DNA from: Stygiobacter sp.
Lineage (GTDB): Bacteria > Pseudomonadota > Alphaproteobacteria > Rhodospirillales > Magnetospirillaceae
Length of the DNA: 64,000 nt
Direction: 5' to 3'
Assembly (NCBI GenBank): GCA_006218045.1
Contig: VBWB01000004.1
Location: 236,534 to 300,533 of the forward strand
In this document: positions 7,521 to 15,410 of the stretch, in pieces
Numbering within the stretch: the stretch's first letter is position 1
How the letters are laid out: each line of letters opens with the position of its first letter
Program-made: the position numbers and the translations under genes
Notes under the pieces: generated by a model
Told to the model about the DNA's origin: nothing
The model's input: only the letters and a program-made list of their open reading frames with translations
Database searches by the model: none

Positions 7521-7970
7521 CTATTTAACACGCGTCATATAGTCCATCGCAAGCTCAAGAGTTTCAACCAAAACGTCACTGCTGGCGGCGTTCAGCCCCG
7601 ACGTCTCGTATTTGCTCGGCCAGGCGTTGATGACGTTCCAGCGGCATTTGTCGCTGCCATCGGGGGCGATCAGGATCAGCGACACGTTTTTCTTGGCGGA
7701 TTTGCCGCCGGACCCTTGTTGCAGTACCTGCTGCTGCCAGTTGTAGAGATCCATGGAATCGGTCAGCCCCTTCTTCAGGCTGAGGCGGCCATAGCTGGAC
7801 AGTCCCGACAGCGGTCGTTTGTAGATGGGGTCGGTGCCTTCGCGGTAATCGACGCTGTCAATGGTGATGTCGGGGATACTGGCCTCGGCAAAGGCCGCGA
7901 TCTGGATGCCGGCGATCTCGACACGGAAGCGAAAGCCGCGATATGGATCGGTGAGAGTGGAGGTTGCCAT
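7521..7970 (-). CDS. Contractile injection system inner tube protein (tube 1)
   Basis: 149 aa tube protein: 'DPYRGFRFRVEIAGIQIAAF', 'DSVDYREGTDPIYKRPLSG', 'YGRLSLKKGLTDSMDLYNW', 'CRWNVINAWPSKYETSGLNA'. It is the major tube subunit by analogy with Pvc1, placed directly after the sheath gene (32 bases) and before the chaperone gene. It is paralogous to the 6520-6969 protein. Confidence 0.93.
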   Translation of the reverse strand: MATSTLTDPYRGFRFRVEIAGIQIAAFAEASIPDITIDSVDYREGTDPIYKRPLSGLSSYGRLSLKKGLTDSMDLYNWQQQVLQQGSGGKSAKKNVSLILIAPDGSDKCRWNVINAWPSKYETSGLNAASSDVLVETLELAMDYMTRVK

Positions 7971-8002
7971 GGTCTAGCCCTTTTTCCTCTGCCGGTTGGC
8001 GC

Positions 8003-9616
8003 TTATGAGCCCGAGTCGGGGCCGGCGGTCTTTTGGGTGATGCGGATGATGACGAATTCCGCCGGATAGACCGGAGCCAGGCCGATATCGATGTACAACT
8101 GCCCCAGCTGGCGGGTTTCCGGGGGGTTGTTGGAGGCATCGCAGGTGACGAAGAAGGCCTCGGCGGCCGAGGCGCCGAACAGGCCGCCCTGTTGCCACAA
8201 CGTGGTCAGGAACGCCGTGATGTCGCGGGTCACCGACGACCACAACGGTTGATCATTACGTTCAAAAACAACCCATTGCAGGCTGTTCTTCAGGCTTTGC
8301 TCCACATAGATGAACAGCCGCCGGATGCTGACATAGATCCACTGGCTGTCCTGGGACAGGGTGCGGGCACCCCAGATGACATTGCCGTAATTGATCTGAT
8401 TGCGCACGGCGTTGATGCCGTTGGGGTTCAGCATGTCCTGGTCGGAATCGGTCAGCGCCAGATTGACCGCCACCACCGAGCGCAGGGCGCCGTCATTGAC
8501 GCCGGCCGGCGACTTGTAGACACCCACATTGGCATCGGTATAGGCATAGCGCCCGAGGACCGGACCGGACGGCGGAACGGGCACGTTCAGCGCGGCGATG
8601 GGATTGAATATCCACAGCCAAGGGTAATAAAGGGCGCCATAGCCGGAATTCAGCGCCGTGCCGTTGCCGCCGGTGGTTGCCCCGGCGCCGGATTTGAATG
8701 AGGTGATGCCAGACACATCCAGGCCGAAGGGCGGGTCCACGGCATAGAACAGGCTGGTCAGCCCCTCGCAGAACTGGAGGTCCAGATTGATCAGGGTTCC
8801 CTGGGCCGCCTGATTGCTCTTGTTGGAACTGTCGGTCAGGGTGACGCTGTCCGGGACGGCCAGCAGGCTCAGGCTCTGCACCGTACTCAGGGTATTGACG
8901 GAGAGCGACAACTGATTGGAAGCCGCGACGCCGCCGGTCAGGGCCTTGGGCGCCGAGGTGTTGTCCGGTCGCTTGCCGTCGCTGGAGGCGACCCGGATGA
9001 ACATGGAGTTGGAATTGATCCGGGTGACGAAGCCGGGCCCGGTATCCGTGCAACCGGAAAAGGATTCCAGCACATAGCAGGATTTTCCCGCCACCGTGGT
9101 GGCTGCCAAACCGTTCTGGCGGACGAAACTGACCATCAACTGGGTGGGCAGGTCCACCTTGGTCAGGTCGGTCACCGCGTCGATGGTGGCGGCATCCACC
9201 GCCACCTGAAGTGAGAAGATCGGCGATGGGGTGTTCGCATTTCCGCTGGTCGGGACGCTGTTGGCGATGTTGACCAGAATAGTATTGCCCCACACCCCTG
9301 GGCTGGCGGCGGTAACGGTGGTGCTCCCCAAACTGGTGGTCGCAGCCTTGCCGCTGCCGGTATCGGTGCGCACCACATAGCAGGCGGTTCCTCCTTCCAG
9401 GAAGAACTCGTAGACCGCCCAGGGGGTGAAGCCGAACCAGATGAAGCCGCCGAAAAGCCGTTGGAACGCGTTCCAACTGGTGATCAGGGTCGGCTGATTG
9501 ACCGGACCCTTTTCGGTGATGCCGACGAAAGCGGCCACCGAGGTCGAGGCGCCCTGGATGCTGCGCGTGCTGGGCACCTCTTGGACGTAAATGCCGGGAT
9601 GGGCATAGTTAGGCAC
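8003..9616 (-). CDS. Contractile tail sheath protein
   Basis: 537 aa, the only sheath gene in the window. The N-terminus 'MPNYAHPGIYVQEVPSTRSI' and 'VAAFVGITEKGPVNQPTLIT' is the classic sheath start. The C-terminal third carries 'LNPNGINAVRNQINYGNVIW', 'GARTLSQDSQWIYVSIRRLF' and a handshake-like tail ('LYIDIGLAPVYPAEFVIIRI'). The middle ~200 residues form an insertion domain, as in the larger Pvc2/3 paralogues. It would polymerise around the tube and contract to drive it through the target membrane. PVC systems often carry three sheath genes; others may lie elsewhere or be absent. Confidence 0.95.
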   Translation of the reverse strand: MPNYAHPGIYVQEVPSTRSIQGASTSVAAFVGITEKGPVNQPTLITSWNAFQRLFGGFIWFGFTPWAVYEFFLEGGTACYVVRTDTGSGKAATTSLGSTTVTAASPGVWGNTILVNIANSVPTSGNANTPSPIFSLQVAVDAATIDAVTDLTKVDLPTQLMVSFVRQNGLAATTVAGKSCYVLESFSGCTDTGPGFVTRINSNSMFIRVASSDGKRPDNTSAPKALTGGVAASNQLSLSVNTLSTVQSLSLLAVPDSVTLTDSSNKSNQAAQGTLINLDLQFCEGLTSLFYAVDPPFGLDVSGITSFKSGAGATTGGNGTALNSGYGALYYPWLWIFNPIAALNVPVPPSGPVLGRYAYTDANVGVYKSPAGVNDGALRSVVAVNLALTDSDQDMLNPNGINAVRNQINYGNVIWGARTLSQDSQWIYVSIRRLFIYVEQSLKNSLQWVVFERNDQPLWSSVTRDITAFLTTLWQQGGLFGASAAEAFFVTCDASNNPPETRQLGQLYIDIGLAPVYPAEFVIIRITQKTAGPDSGS

Positions 9617-9754
9617 GATGCGCCTCCTTTGGGCTGGAGCGTGAGGGGGTTAGGTCGGACCATGCGGCGCATCGGCCCAGAGAATGACGCCAGGGGCGCC
9701 CGTTTGGCGGCATTTTTCCAGCGTTGCCCGGCCAGTCGTTACCGTCGAAGTGAT

Positions 9755-10396
9755 TCATCCCGGCCTCATCACGCTCTCGTCCATGACAACGTCGAGGACG
9801 GTGGTCGTCATTGTATCGATCCTCAGGGTTTCCGAGCGGTCGGCATGGTTTGGCGCCGAAAAGGTCAGGGCGACCACGGTCGTACCGGGCAATGTCCCGG
9901 TCAGGGCCAGGGCATAGCGACCGTCATAGGCGCTGCCGATGGTGCTGTCCCCCGGTCCGCCGGCGGTTCGGGTGGCGATGGTCCGGTCTTTACCGCCGCG
10001 ACTCCGATAGCGGGCGATAATGGTGGCACCGGACAACGGCAGGATCGCACCATCCGCCGTACCGGCGCGGACTTGGCCCCGGATCACGGTGGCCCAGGCC
10101 GGATAGGGATAGGCCGGATCAGGGTCCAGACGGCAAAGGGCGATGGCCTCGGCCAAAGGCTGGTCGGTGGTGATCGGGGCGGTCAGGCCGATCTGGCCGG
10201 GAAAAAAGCCCGGGGCCGACACCTCCACAAGGTGAGGCCCCGGCTTCAATCCGGTGAAGGCGTAGAATGCCTGAGGCTTGGCGTGGGGCAGGCAGGGCCG
10301 GCCATCCAGACGGAACCGGGCCCCGGCCCCCTCGGCCGGCTGCCGGCTATAGCCGTCGATCAGTTGGACCACACCGCTGAGGCGAACCTGGATCAT
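9755..10396 (-). CDS. eCIS-associated protein with a carboxypeptidase-regulatory-like (Ig-like) fold
   Basis: 213 aa. Segments such as 'FTGLKPGPHLVEVSAPGFFP' and 'VIRGQVRAGTADGAILPLSG', 'YDGRYALALTGTLPGTTVVA' resemble CarboxypepD_reg/peptidase-associated beta-sandwich domains, probably two in tandem (about 1-100 and 105-205). The start overlaps the DUF4255 stop by four bases. Similar genes accompany DUF4255 genes in many eCIS loci. A structural or cell-binding role is inferred. Confidence 0.65.
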   Translation of the reverse strand: MIQVRLSGVVQLIDGYSRQPAEGAGARFRLDGRPCLPHAKPQAFYAFTGLKPGPHLVEVSAPGFFPGQIGLTAPITTDQPLAEAIALCRLDPDPAYPYPAWATVIRGQVRAGTADGAILPLSGATIIARYRSRGGKDRTIATRTAGGPGDSTIGSAYDGRYALALTGTLPGTTVVALTFSAPNHADRSETLRIDTMTTTVLDVVMDESVMRPG

Positions 10397-11064
10397 GGCG
10401 GCAACTCCCCGCCGACCGGGCCGTGATCAGCCGGGGGCGGGGCGAAATCGCCATCGGCGCGCTCCACCATGTCGGCGGCGGTGGAAATCCCCGAAGGCAG
10501 GCGCACCGGCGACAGCCGGTACAGCTTGGTCAGGCGATAGGATTTGCCGGGAAAGCCGGCCCAGACATCGCGCAGCACATGAAAGGATTCGGTCTCGGGG
10601 ACGATATCGATGCTGGCGTTGCCGGTGGCGCGCAGCAACGGATCCGACCAGGGGCCTTCCAAGGCGGCGATGTCGTGGAACAACCGGACCAGTTTGTCCC
10701 CCAGCACCAGTTCCAGTTCCGACGATTTGCCGTAGGGCACCATCATATAAATCAAATCCACCACCAACGGCGCCGCCACGCTGGTCAACGCCGCCGGTCG
10801 CCCGTCGCCAGCGGGACGACGGGTCAAGGTGGGGGGCAGATTGCGCAGCCAGGGGTTTTGGTCGATACGGTAGAGGAACAACGACAAACGGTTATCGTCA
10901 TAGCTGTCGATATCCGCCGGCGAATCAAACACCACCGCCGAATCCGCCGCCAATTCGCCGATATGGCTGCGGATCAGCCGGGCCAGGGCGCTGCTGACCC
11001 GGAAGATGACCTGCCCGGCATCGACCGGGCCGCCGTCCTCGGCGGAAAGGGGGGGCATACTCAC
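10393..11064 (-). CDS. DUF4255 protein, tail terminator/cap-like (Pvc16 type)
   Basis: 223 aa. The N-terminal ~190 residues match the DUF4255/Pvc16_N pattern: 'VIFRVSSALARLIRSHIGEL', 'DNRLSLFLYRIDQNPWLRN', 'PLVVDLIYMMVPYGKSSELE', 'FHVLRDVWAGFPGKSYRLTK'. The family caps the distal end of tube and sheath in PVC-like particles. A short acidic, Pro-rich tail follows. It lies upstream of the sheath gene, whereas pvc16 ends the operon in Photorhabdus, so gene order differs from the type locus. Confidence 0.85.
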   Translation of the reverse strand: MSMPPLSAEDGGPVDAGQVIFRVSSALARLIRSHIGELAADSAVVFDSPADIDSYDDNRLSLFLYRIDQNPWLRNLPPTLTRRPAGDGRPAALTSVAAPLVVDLIYMMVPYGKSSELELVLGDKLVRLFHDIAALEGPWSDPLLRATGNASIDIVPETESFHVLRDVWAGFPGKSYRLTKLYRLSPVRLPSGISTAADMVERADGDFAPPPADHGPVGGELPP

Positions 11065-11073
11065 CGGGCGCCC

Positions 11074-11889
11074 CTACAGCACGAACAGGGTGTTGGTGGG
11101 GCTGACGAATTGCGGCTGGGTATTGCCCACCTGTGCATAGACGGTGACCGAAGGATCGCATTGGGTCTTGAGATAAATGTAACGCATGTCGCGGAACTGA
11201 AGGGGGGGCGTCGGTCGCCAGGTGATGAAGGCCACCATGCTGAAATCCTGCGTGCCGCTGCCGGTGGTGCTGGTCCTGACCAGGATGCGGCGGTTGCCGT
11301 AGGACAGGGTGGACAGCGGCAGGGCGCTGCCGTCGTCGCTGTAAAGCGTGACGCCCAGCGCCTCGGAGAAATCCGGCCCCAGGGTCCATTCGACCTCACC
11401 CTCGGGGGCGCCCAATTCGATCACCACCTGGGCGCCCGGCTTGGCCCCCTTGACGGTGAACAGCACGCCGCGATTGTTCAGGATCTGCGGTGGCAGAACG
11501 GCGCTGATCCGACCGTTACGCCATTGCATCGGGCTTCCGTTGCCGAAATAGGCCAGCACCACCGCGTCGTTGTTCAAGCTGCAATCACCTTGGATGAACT
11601 TGACGTCGGCATCGACCATCAACTGCAAGGTCAGAGTGAAGTCGTTGCTGGCCGGGCCCGAGGCCGAGGTCCGCACCGACAGGAGGTTGTCGTTGAACGA
11701 GATGGCCTGAATGCAATTGGATGTCGTGTTCGGGGCGTCGGGAATGACGTCGTAGGAGAAGCCCAGGCTGTCCCCGCTGTCCACGCCCAGGCACCACATG
11801 ATGCCCGGCGACGAGAAGGAGATGGTGAGGTTGGAGTTGGCTGCCACGTTGTTGAACAGCAACACCACCGGAATCAGTTGCGCGCGCAT
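11074..11889 (-). CDS. Unknown eCIS-linked beta-rich protein with two WxxG modules (271 aa)
   Basis: No known family was recognised. Two related beta-sandwich-like stretches are visible. Module A, about residues 10-95, has 'AANSNLTISFSS' and W32 in 'MWCLG'. Module B, about 140-225, has 'KPGAQVVIEL', W168 in 'VEWTLGPDF' and 'GSALPL'. Module A resembles the C-terminal part of the next upstream protein (11908-12549) and module B resembles the 142-aa protein (13069-13497). No signal peptide is evident. It ends 9 bases before the DUF4255 start, so it probably belongs to the eCIS transcript. Accessory shell, fibre or cargo are possibilities only. Confidence 0.7.
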   Translation of the reverse strand: MRAQLIPVVLLFNNVAANSNLTISFSSPGIMWCLGVDSGDSLGFSYDVIPDAPNTTSNCIQAISFNDNLLSVRTSASGPASNDFTLTLQLMVDADVKFIQGDCSLNNDAVVLAYFGNGSPMQWRNGRISAVLPPQILNNRGVLFTVKGAKPGAQVVIELGAPEGEVEWTLGPDFSEALGVTLYSDDGSALPLSTLSYGNRRILVRTSTTGSGTQDFSMVAFITWRPTPPLQFRDMRYIYLKTQCDPSVTVYAQVGNTQPQFVSPTNTLFVL

Positions 11890-11907
11890 ATCATTGCCCT
11901 CGTCCGG

Positions 11908-12549
11908 TCAGAATTCGATGGCGAAAGAGCTGAGGCCGATCAGGCTGGTCCGATCAACCCGGGTTTCCAGCGTGGCACTGGCGTCAGGCGGCAGACTGAT
12001 GTGGCCGCGCAAGTCGTGCTGGAAGGTACGGACATAGATCTGAATCTGGATTTCCTGGCAGGCGGCGTTGGTCTGCAAGTACATCTCGCGGGCATTCACC
12101 AGGAAACTCGACAGATACAGAACGGGGTCCTTGGTGGTGCTGATGGACATGCCCACCATCCCCTGACCCGGCCCCTTGCACCAGATGGCCCGCTGATCCT
12201 CGCGGATGTTCAGGGTCATCTTGCTGTTGGCGCGCAGCCCCGACAGCGTGATGGTCACGGGGTGCGAGGGAACCTCGCCTTCCAGGTCGGTGGGGTCGCA
12301 GGCGGGCGGCGGTGCCGCCATGGGAACCTGGGGCTGCGTGCTGGCGACGGGCGGGGTCGCCGGGGGAGTTTCGGGAGCCGCCGGCAGATCGGATGACGCA
12401 TACTCCCGCCATGGGGGCGGTGCCGGCTGCTCGGTTGCCGTCGCGGCGGCCATACCGTCCTGGAATGCTGCCTTGCCTTTCGAGTCCGTGCCTTTTCGGG
12501 CATCGGTCGCGCCGGGACGGTTACCCTTTGGATCCTTGTCGTCGTCCAT
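11908..12549 (-). CDS. Unknown eCIS-linked protein: disordered N-terminus plus WCxG module (213 aa)
   Basis: I chose the ATG at 12549 because it follows the upstream stop (12560) and gives MDDDKDPKGN; a longer frame exists but overlaps the previous gene. Residues 1-90 are Lys/Asp/Pro/Ala-rich and probably disordered. Residues about 95-213 form a beta-rich domain with 'SGLRANSKMTLNI' and W123 in 'AIWCKGPGQ', resembling module A of the 271-aa neighbour. Disordered N-terminal segments act as packaging signals in some eCIS cargo proteins, so a luminal or cargo role is one possibility. This is inference. Confidence 0.65.
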   Translation of the reverse strand: MDDDKDPKGNRPGATDARKGTDSKGKAAFQDGMAAATATEQPAPPPWREYASSDLPAAPETPPATPPVASTQPQVPMAAPPPACDPTDLEGEVPSHPVTITLSGLRANSKMTLNIREDQRAIWCKGPGQGMVGMSISTTKDPVLYLSSFLVNAREMYLQTNAACQEIQIQIYVRTFQHDLRGHISLPPDASATLETRVDRTSLIGLSSFAIEF

Positions 12550-12559
12550 GGCCGGAATC

Positions 12560-12946
12560 CTAGGCGGTGGGGAACGGAATGAACTGGTTTCCGAGCACCA
12601 GGGAGCCCCGGCCCGAATATCCCAGGAAGGCATAAGACGCCGTCACACTGGGCTGGATGCCTTCGACGTTGAGCGCAAGGCCGGTTCCAATGGCGGTGAC
12701 CCACAGCACGAACTGCAATCCCTGGTTGGCGGCACTCGTCGGGGCTTGCCCGATGAAGGATAGGCTTGGGCCGGCAAGAGTGAGGTTGATCAGCGCCGGA
12801 GTGGCGGAGGCCGTGTAGGGCATCACCTGGAAGGGAGCGTTGCTGCTGTTCTCGAAGCTGTTCTGGTCGGTCAACCGCAACTGGGCCTGAAGGGCCGTGA
12901 CGCTGGAAAACTCATAGAACTGGAACGCGATTTGATAGCCCTGCAT
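12560..12946 (-). CDS. Unknown beta-rich eCIS-linked protein (128 aa)
   Basis: MQGYQIAFQFYEFSSVTALQ... with alternating hydrophobic and polar residues throughout, no Cys, no signal peptide and no membrane helix. I recognise no family, and it lacks the WxxG motif of its neighbours. It lies between two genes of that set on the same strand, 122 bases after the first gene and 10 bases before the next, so co-transcription with the eCIS is likely. Confidence 0.65.
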   Translation of the reverse strand: MQGYQIAFQFYEFSSVTALQAQLRLTDQNSFENSSNAPFQVMPYTASATPALINLTLAGPSLSFIGQAPTSAANQGLQFVLWVTAIGTGLALNVEGIQPSVTASYAFLGYSGRGSLVLGNQFIPFPTA

Positions 12947-13068
12947 GTGCTGTCACTCCAGAAAACCGCCGGGCCTGGAAACCGCCGGGGCGGGGAAGCA
13001 TGAAGCCGCCTGAACCGTCCTGCCCCGCGCTCTGGCGGGGCAGGCGGCCCGGGTCGTCGTCCGGCTGC

Positions 13069-13497
13069 TTACTGTTGATTCCAGTAGAACAGGGTCGGAG
13101 TGGCGTTCACCACCTGGGACATGGCGCCGCCGATGGAGGCGGTGACCAGAACATTGGGGTCGGCCTGGCTGGCCAGGGTCAACGTATAGATGCCATTGGT
13201 GGCCGCCAGATAGCCCTGGAGGGTGAACTGGAGGGCGCCGCCGCCGCCGCCGGCGCTGCTGGTCAGGAAGGTGACCGAACCGGAGGTGATGTTCATCTGT
13301 TGCAGCGGCAGGGACCCCGACTGCGAGGCGACCTGAATGCCAGCCGAGGTCGAAAAGGTCTTACCGGTGCTCCAGGAAATCTTCTGTCCAGCGTCGTTGG
13401 TGGCCACGACCACGGCGACCTTGGCTCCGGGGCTCACATTGGTGACCTGGAGGATGATGGTTTGATAGACGGTATCGGCAGTATCCTGGGTGGTCAT
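13069..13497 (-). CDS. Unknown eCIS-linked beta-rich protein with one WxxG module (142 aa); first gene of the cluster
   Basis: Start set at the ATG at 13497 (MTTQDTADTVYQTIILQVTN), preceded by GGAGAGG at a good distance; an upstream in-frame start has no such site. Residues 14-95 carry 'NVSPGAKVAVVVA', W42 in 'ISWSTGKTFS' and 'GSLPL', matching module B of the 271-aa protein. A Gly run (GGGGG, about 83-87) breaks the module near its end. It is the first gene after the AT-rich control region. Function unknown. Confidence 0.7.
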   Translation of the reverse strand: MTTQDTADTVYQTIILQVTNVSPGAKVAVVVATNDAGQKISWSTGKTFSTSAGIQVASQSGSLPLQQMNITSGSVTFLTSSAGGGGGALQFTLQGYLAATNGIYTLTLASQADPNVLVTASIGGAMSQVVNATPTLFYWNQQ

Positions 13498-13823
13498 AAC
13501 GAACCTCTCCATTGGTGGTGCATATCGTTGCTGTATGCATATAAAACGCTTAATCGCTGATATACACATACTGTGGGAGTTGTCATTGCATCATTAAAAA
13601 TCCAATTGGTCAATTAATATTGGGTTAAATGCCACCTTAAAGTGTGCGGCATGAGCGCGACCGCTTTTTGCCGGTCGATTCCCGGATCATCCGCAGGGGT
13701 GTGGTGTTGACCCGCATTCAGGCGTGTTGCATGAAATTCGATTTTGGGGCGTGAAGTGGGGGCCTTTGGGCTATTAAATGTTCAGTCTTGTTTGGCCCTA
13801 CTGCCGATTGGTGACGATCAACC
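13498..13823. other. AT-rich divergent control region between the eCIS cluster and a glycosyltransferase gene
   Basis: About 325 bases without a gene. The part at 13540-13640 is markedly AT-rich for this genome and holds the candidate minus-strand promoter listed separately. No tRNA, transposase remnant or clear operator was recognised. The lower-AT part (13640-13823) should contain the promoter of the plus-strand gene at 13824, but I see no convincing -35/-10 pair there. Confidence 0.5.
13559..13586 (-). promoter_or_regulatory. Candidate promoter for the eCIS cluster
   Basis: On the minus strand, ATGACA (13586-13581), a 16-base spacer and TATATC (13564-13559) lie about 60 bases before the first start codon (13497). 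Found by eye; the -35 and -10 matches are partial, and other pairs in this AT-rich stretch are possible (for example TTGACC near 13611-13606). Confidence 0.35.
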
Positions 13824-14921
13824 ATGTCCGCCGCCCCTCATCTTTGGCTTGCCCTGTCGCCCCATGGCTACGGCCATGCCGCCATGACCGCACCGGTCAT
13901 CGCCGAAATCCAACGACGTCTGCCGGCGTTGCGACTGACCATCCAGACCCAGGTCGATCCGGATTTCCTGCACAGCCGTTATCGTGACTTCAATCACGTG
14001 GACCATATCGCCGATTTCGGCTTTCATATGGTTTCCGCCACAGGAATCGACCTTGCGGCCAGTGCGCAGGGCTACCTGGACCTATGCGACCGCTTCGATG
14101 TCGAGGTCGCCGACACTGCCGCGCGGATGGCCCTGGATCCTCCGCATCTGGTCCTGTCCAATGTCGCCTTCATTCCCTTGGCGGCGGCGGCCCGATTGGG
14201 TATTCCTGCCCTGGCCCTGTCGTCGCTGAACTGGGCCGACATGTATGCTCATTACCTCGGCCACCGCCCGGAAGCCCCCCGCGTGCTGGAAAAGTTATTT
14301 TCCGCCTATAACGGTGCCCGGGCATTTCTGCGCTGCACGCCTAGTCAGGAGATGAGCCTGAATAATCAGGTCAAAATCGGCCCCATCGCCCATGTCGGCC
14401 AGGATCGGCGGGCCGAAATGCGACGCAATCTGGGGCAGATCGCTGCCGACCGGGTCGGACTGATCGCCTTCGGCGGCATTGGTCACGATCTGGATCTGTC
14501 GTCCTGGCCGGTCTTGCCCGGCTGGTCGTGGCTGGTGGTATCCGATGACGTTGCCAGACCCGATATAAGCCATTGGCACCATGCCGGCCTGAATTTCAGC
14601 GATCTGATCGCTTCCGTCGACGTGGTGGTGACCAAGCCCGGTTACGGCACCTTCACCGAGGCCGGCATGGTCGGAACGCCGGTTTTGTATACAATGCGTC
14701 CTGATTGGCCGGAATCCCCCCATCTGGACAATTGGCTGGCTCAGCATACACAAGCCCTGGCCACGTCTCCCGATGCCTTGACAGGGGATCTCGCCAACTT
14801 ACTGCAAAAGTTGTTTTCCAAGCGAAGGCAAGGAGTTGCCGCTCCGGATGGGGTAGCCGAGGCGGCGGAAATCATTGTCGCCGAACTGGGGCGAGTCAGT
14901 GCTGTCGACATACGTAGTTGA
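13824..14921 (+). CDS. GT-B fold glycosyltransferase-like protein (MurG/UGT-like)
   Basis: 365 aa. The N-terminal 'LWLALSPHGYGHAAMTAPVI' has the Gly-His loop of GT-B enzymes. The C-terminal half has 'FSDLIASVDVVVTKPGYGTF' followed by 'TEAGMVGTPVLYTMRPDWPE', the donor-binding KPG..T.xEA segment seen in GT1/GT28-type proteins. No membrane helix or signal peptide is seen. Cytoplasmic transfer of a sugar from a nucleotide donor is the family expectation; the acceptor is unknown. It stands alone between the eCIS cluster and cutA, transcribed away from the eCIS. Confidence 0.7.
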   Translation: MSAAPHLWLALSPHGYGHAAMTAPVIAEIQRRLPALRLTIQTQVDPDFLHSRYRDFNHVDHIADFGFHMVSATGIDLAASAQGYLDLCDRFDVEVADTAARMALDPPHLVLSNVAFIPLAAAARLGIPALALSSLNWADMYAHYLGHRPEAPRVLEKLFSAYNGARAFLRCTPSQEMSLNNQVKIGPIAHVGQDRRAEMRRNLGQIAADRVGLIAFGGIGHDLDLSSWPVLPGWSWLVVSDDVARPDISHWHHAGLNFSDLIASVDVVVTKPGYGTFTEAGMVGTPVLYTMRPDWPESPHLDNWLAQHTQALATSPDALTGDLANLLQKLFSKRRQGVAAPDGVAEAAEIIVAELGRVSAVDIRS

Positions 14922-14975
14922 TGGGTCTGAATTCATCACGGCGCTGCATCGACTATCCTGAAGGGAGGGGAGGAC

Positions 14976-15308
14976 GTGAGTATGCGTGAACAGGCCCGGA
15001 TGGTCTATGTCACCGCGCCCAGCCACGATGTGGCGCTGGCCCTGGCCGAGGCCGTGGTCGGGGAAAGGCTGGCCGCCTGCGCCAATATCCTGGGCGCGAT
15101 CACTTCGGTCTATTGGTGGGACGGCAAGCTGAACCGGGATGGCGAGGTGGCCATGGTGCTGAAGACCATGGCCACGCATATTCCGGCACTGACCGAACGA
15201 ATCCGCCAGCTTCACCCCTATGAATGCCCATGCATCGTCGCCATTCCCATCGATGGCGGCAATCCCGATTTTATCACCTGGATCGCGGCGGAAACGGGAT
15301 CGCGTTAG
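14976..15308 (+). CDS. cutA: Divalent cation tolerance protein CutA
   Basis: 110 aa, the normal CutA length. Family signatures are clear: 'ALAEAVVGERLAACANILGA', 'SVYWWDGKLNRDGEVAMVLK' and 'HPYECPCIVAIPIDGGNPDF'. CutA forms a trimer of ferredoxin-like folds, is linked to copper and divalent metal tolerance, and its exact role is unsettled. GTG at 14976 is preceded by GGGAGGGGAGG; an ATG two codons on is an alternative. It converges on ispDF. Confidence 0.95.
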   Translation: MSMREQARMVYVTAPSHDVALALAEAVVGERLAACANILGAITSVYWWDGKLNRDGEVAMVLKTMATHIPALTERIRQLHPYECPCIVAIPIDGGNPDFITWIAAETGSR

Positions 15309-15362
15309 AGCCGATTTCGCACGATGCTGGCCGTTCCGGCCCCACTCAGGCGCCGCGCGGGC

Positions 15363-15410
15363 CTTGGTGCGGATTTCAGCCTGACCCATCAGATCGAAAT
15401 CCGCACTAAG
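15363..15410. terminator. Long inverted repeat between convergent cutA and ispDF
   Basis: A perfect 11-bp stem (15367-15377 with 15396-15406; arms GTGCGGATTTC / GAAATCCGCAC) extends to 15 bp with one G-T pair, around an 18-base loop. The right arm ends at the ispDF stop codon. There is no U-run on either strand, so it may be a weak bidirectional terminator or a structure that protects 3' ends. Confidence 0.45.

Noticed and set aside
10423..12396. 657-codon plus-strand frame across eCIS genes
   Set aside because: Shadow of the DUF4255 and WxxG genes on the opposite strand; Gly/Gln/His-rich composition.
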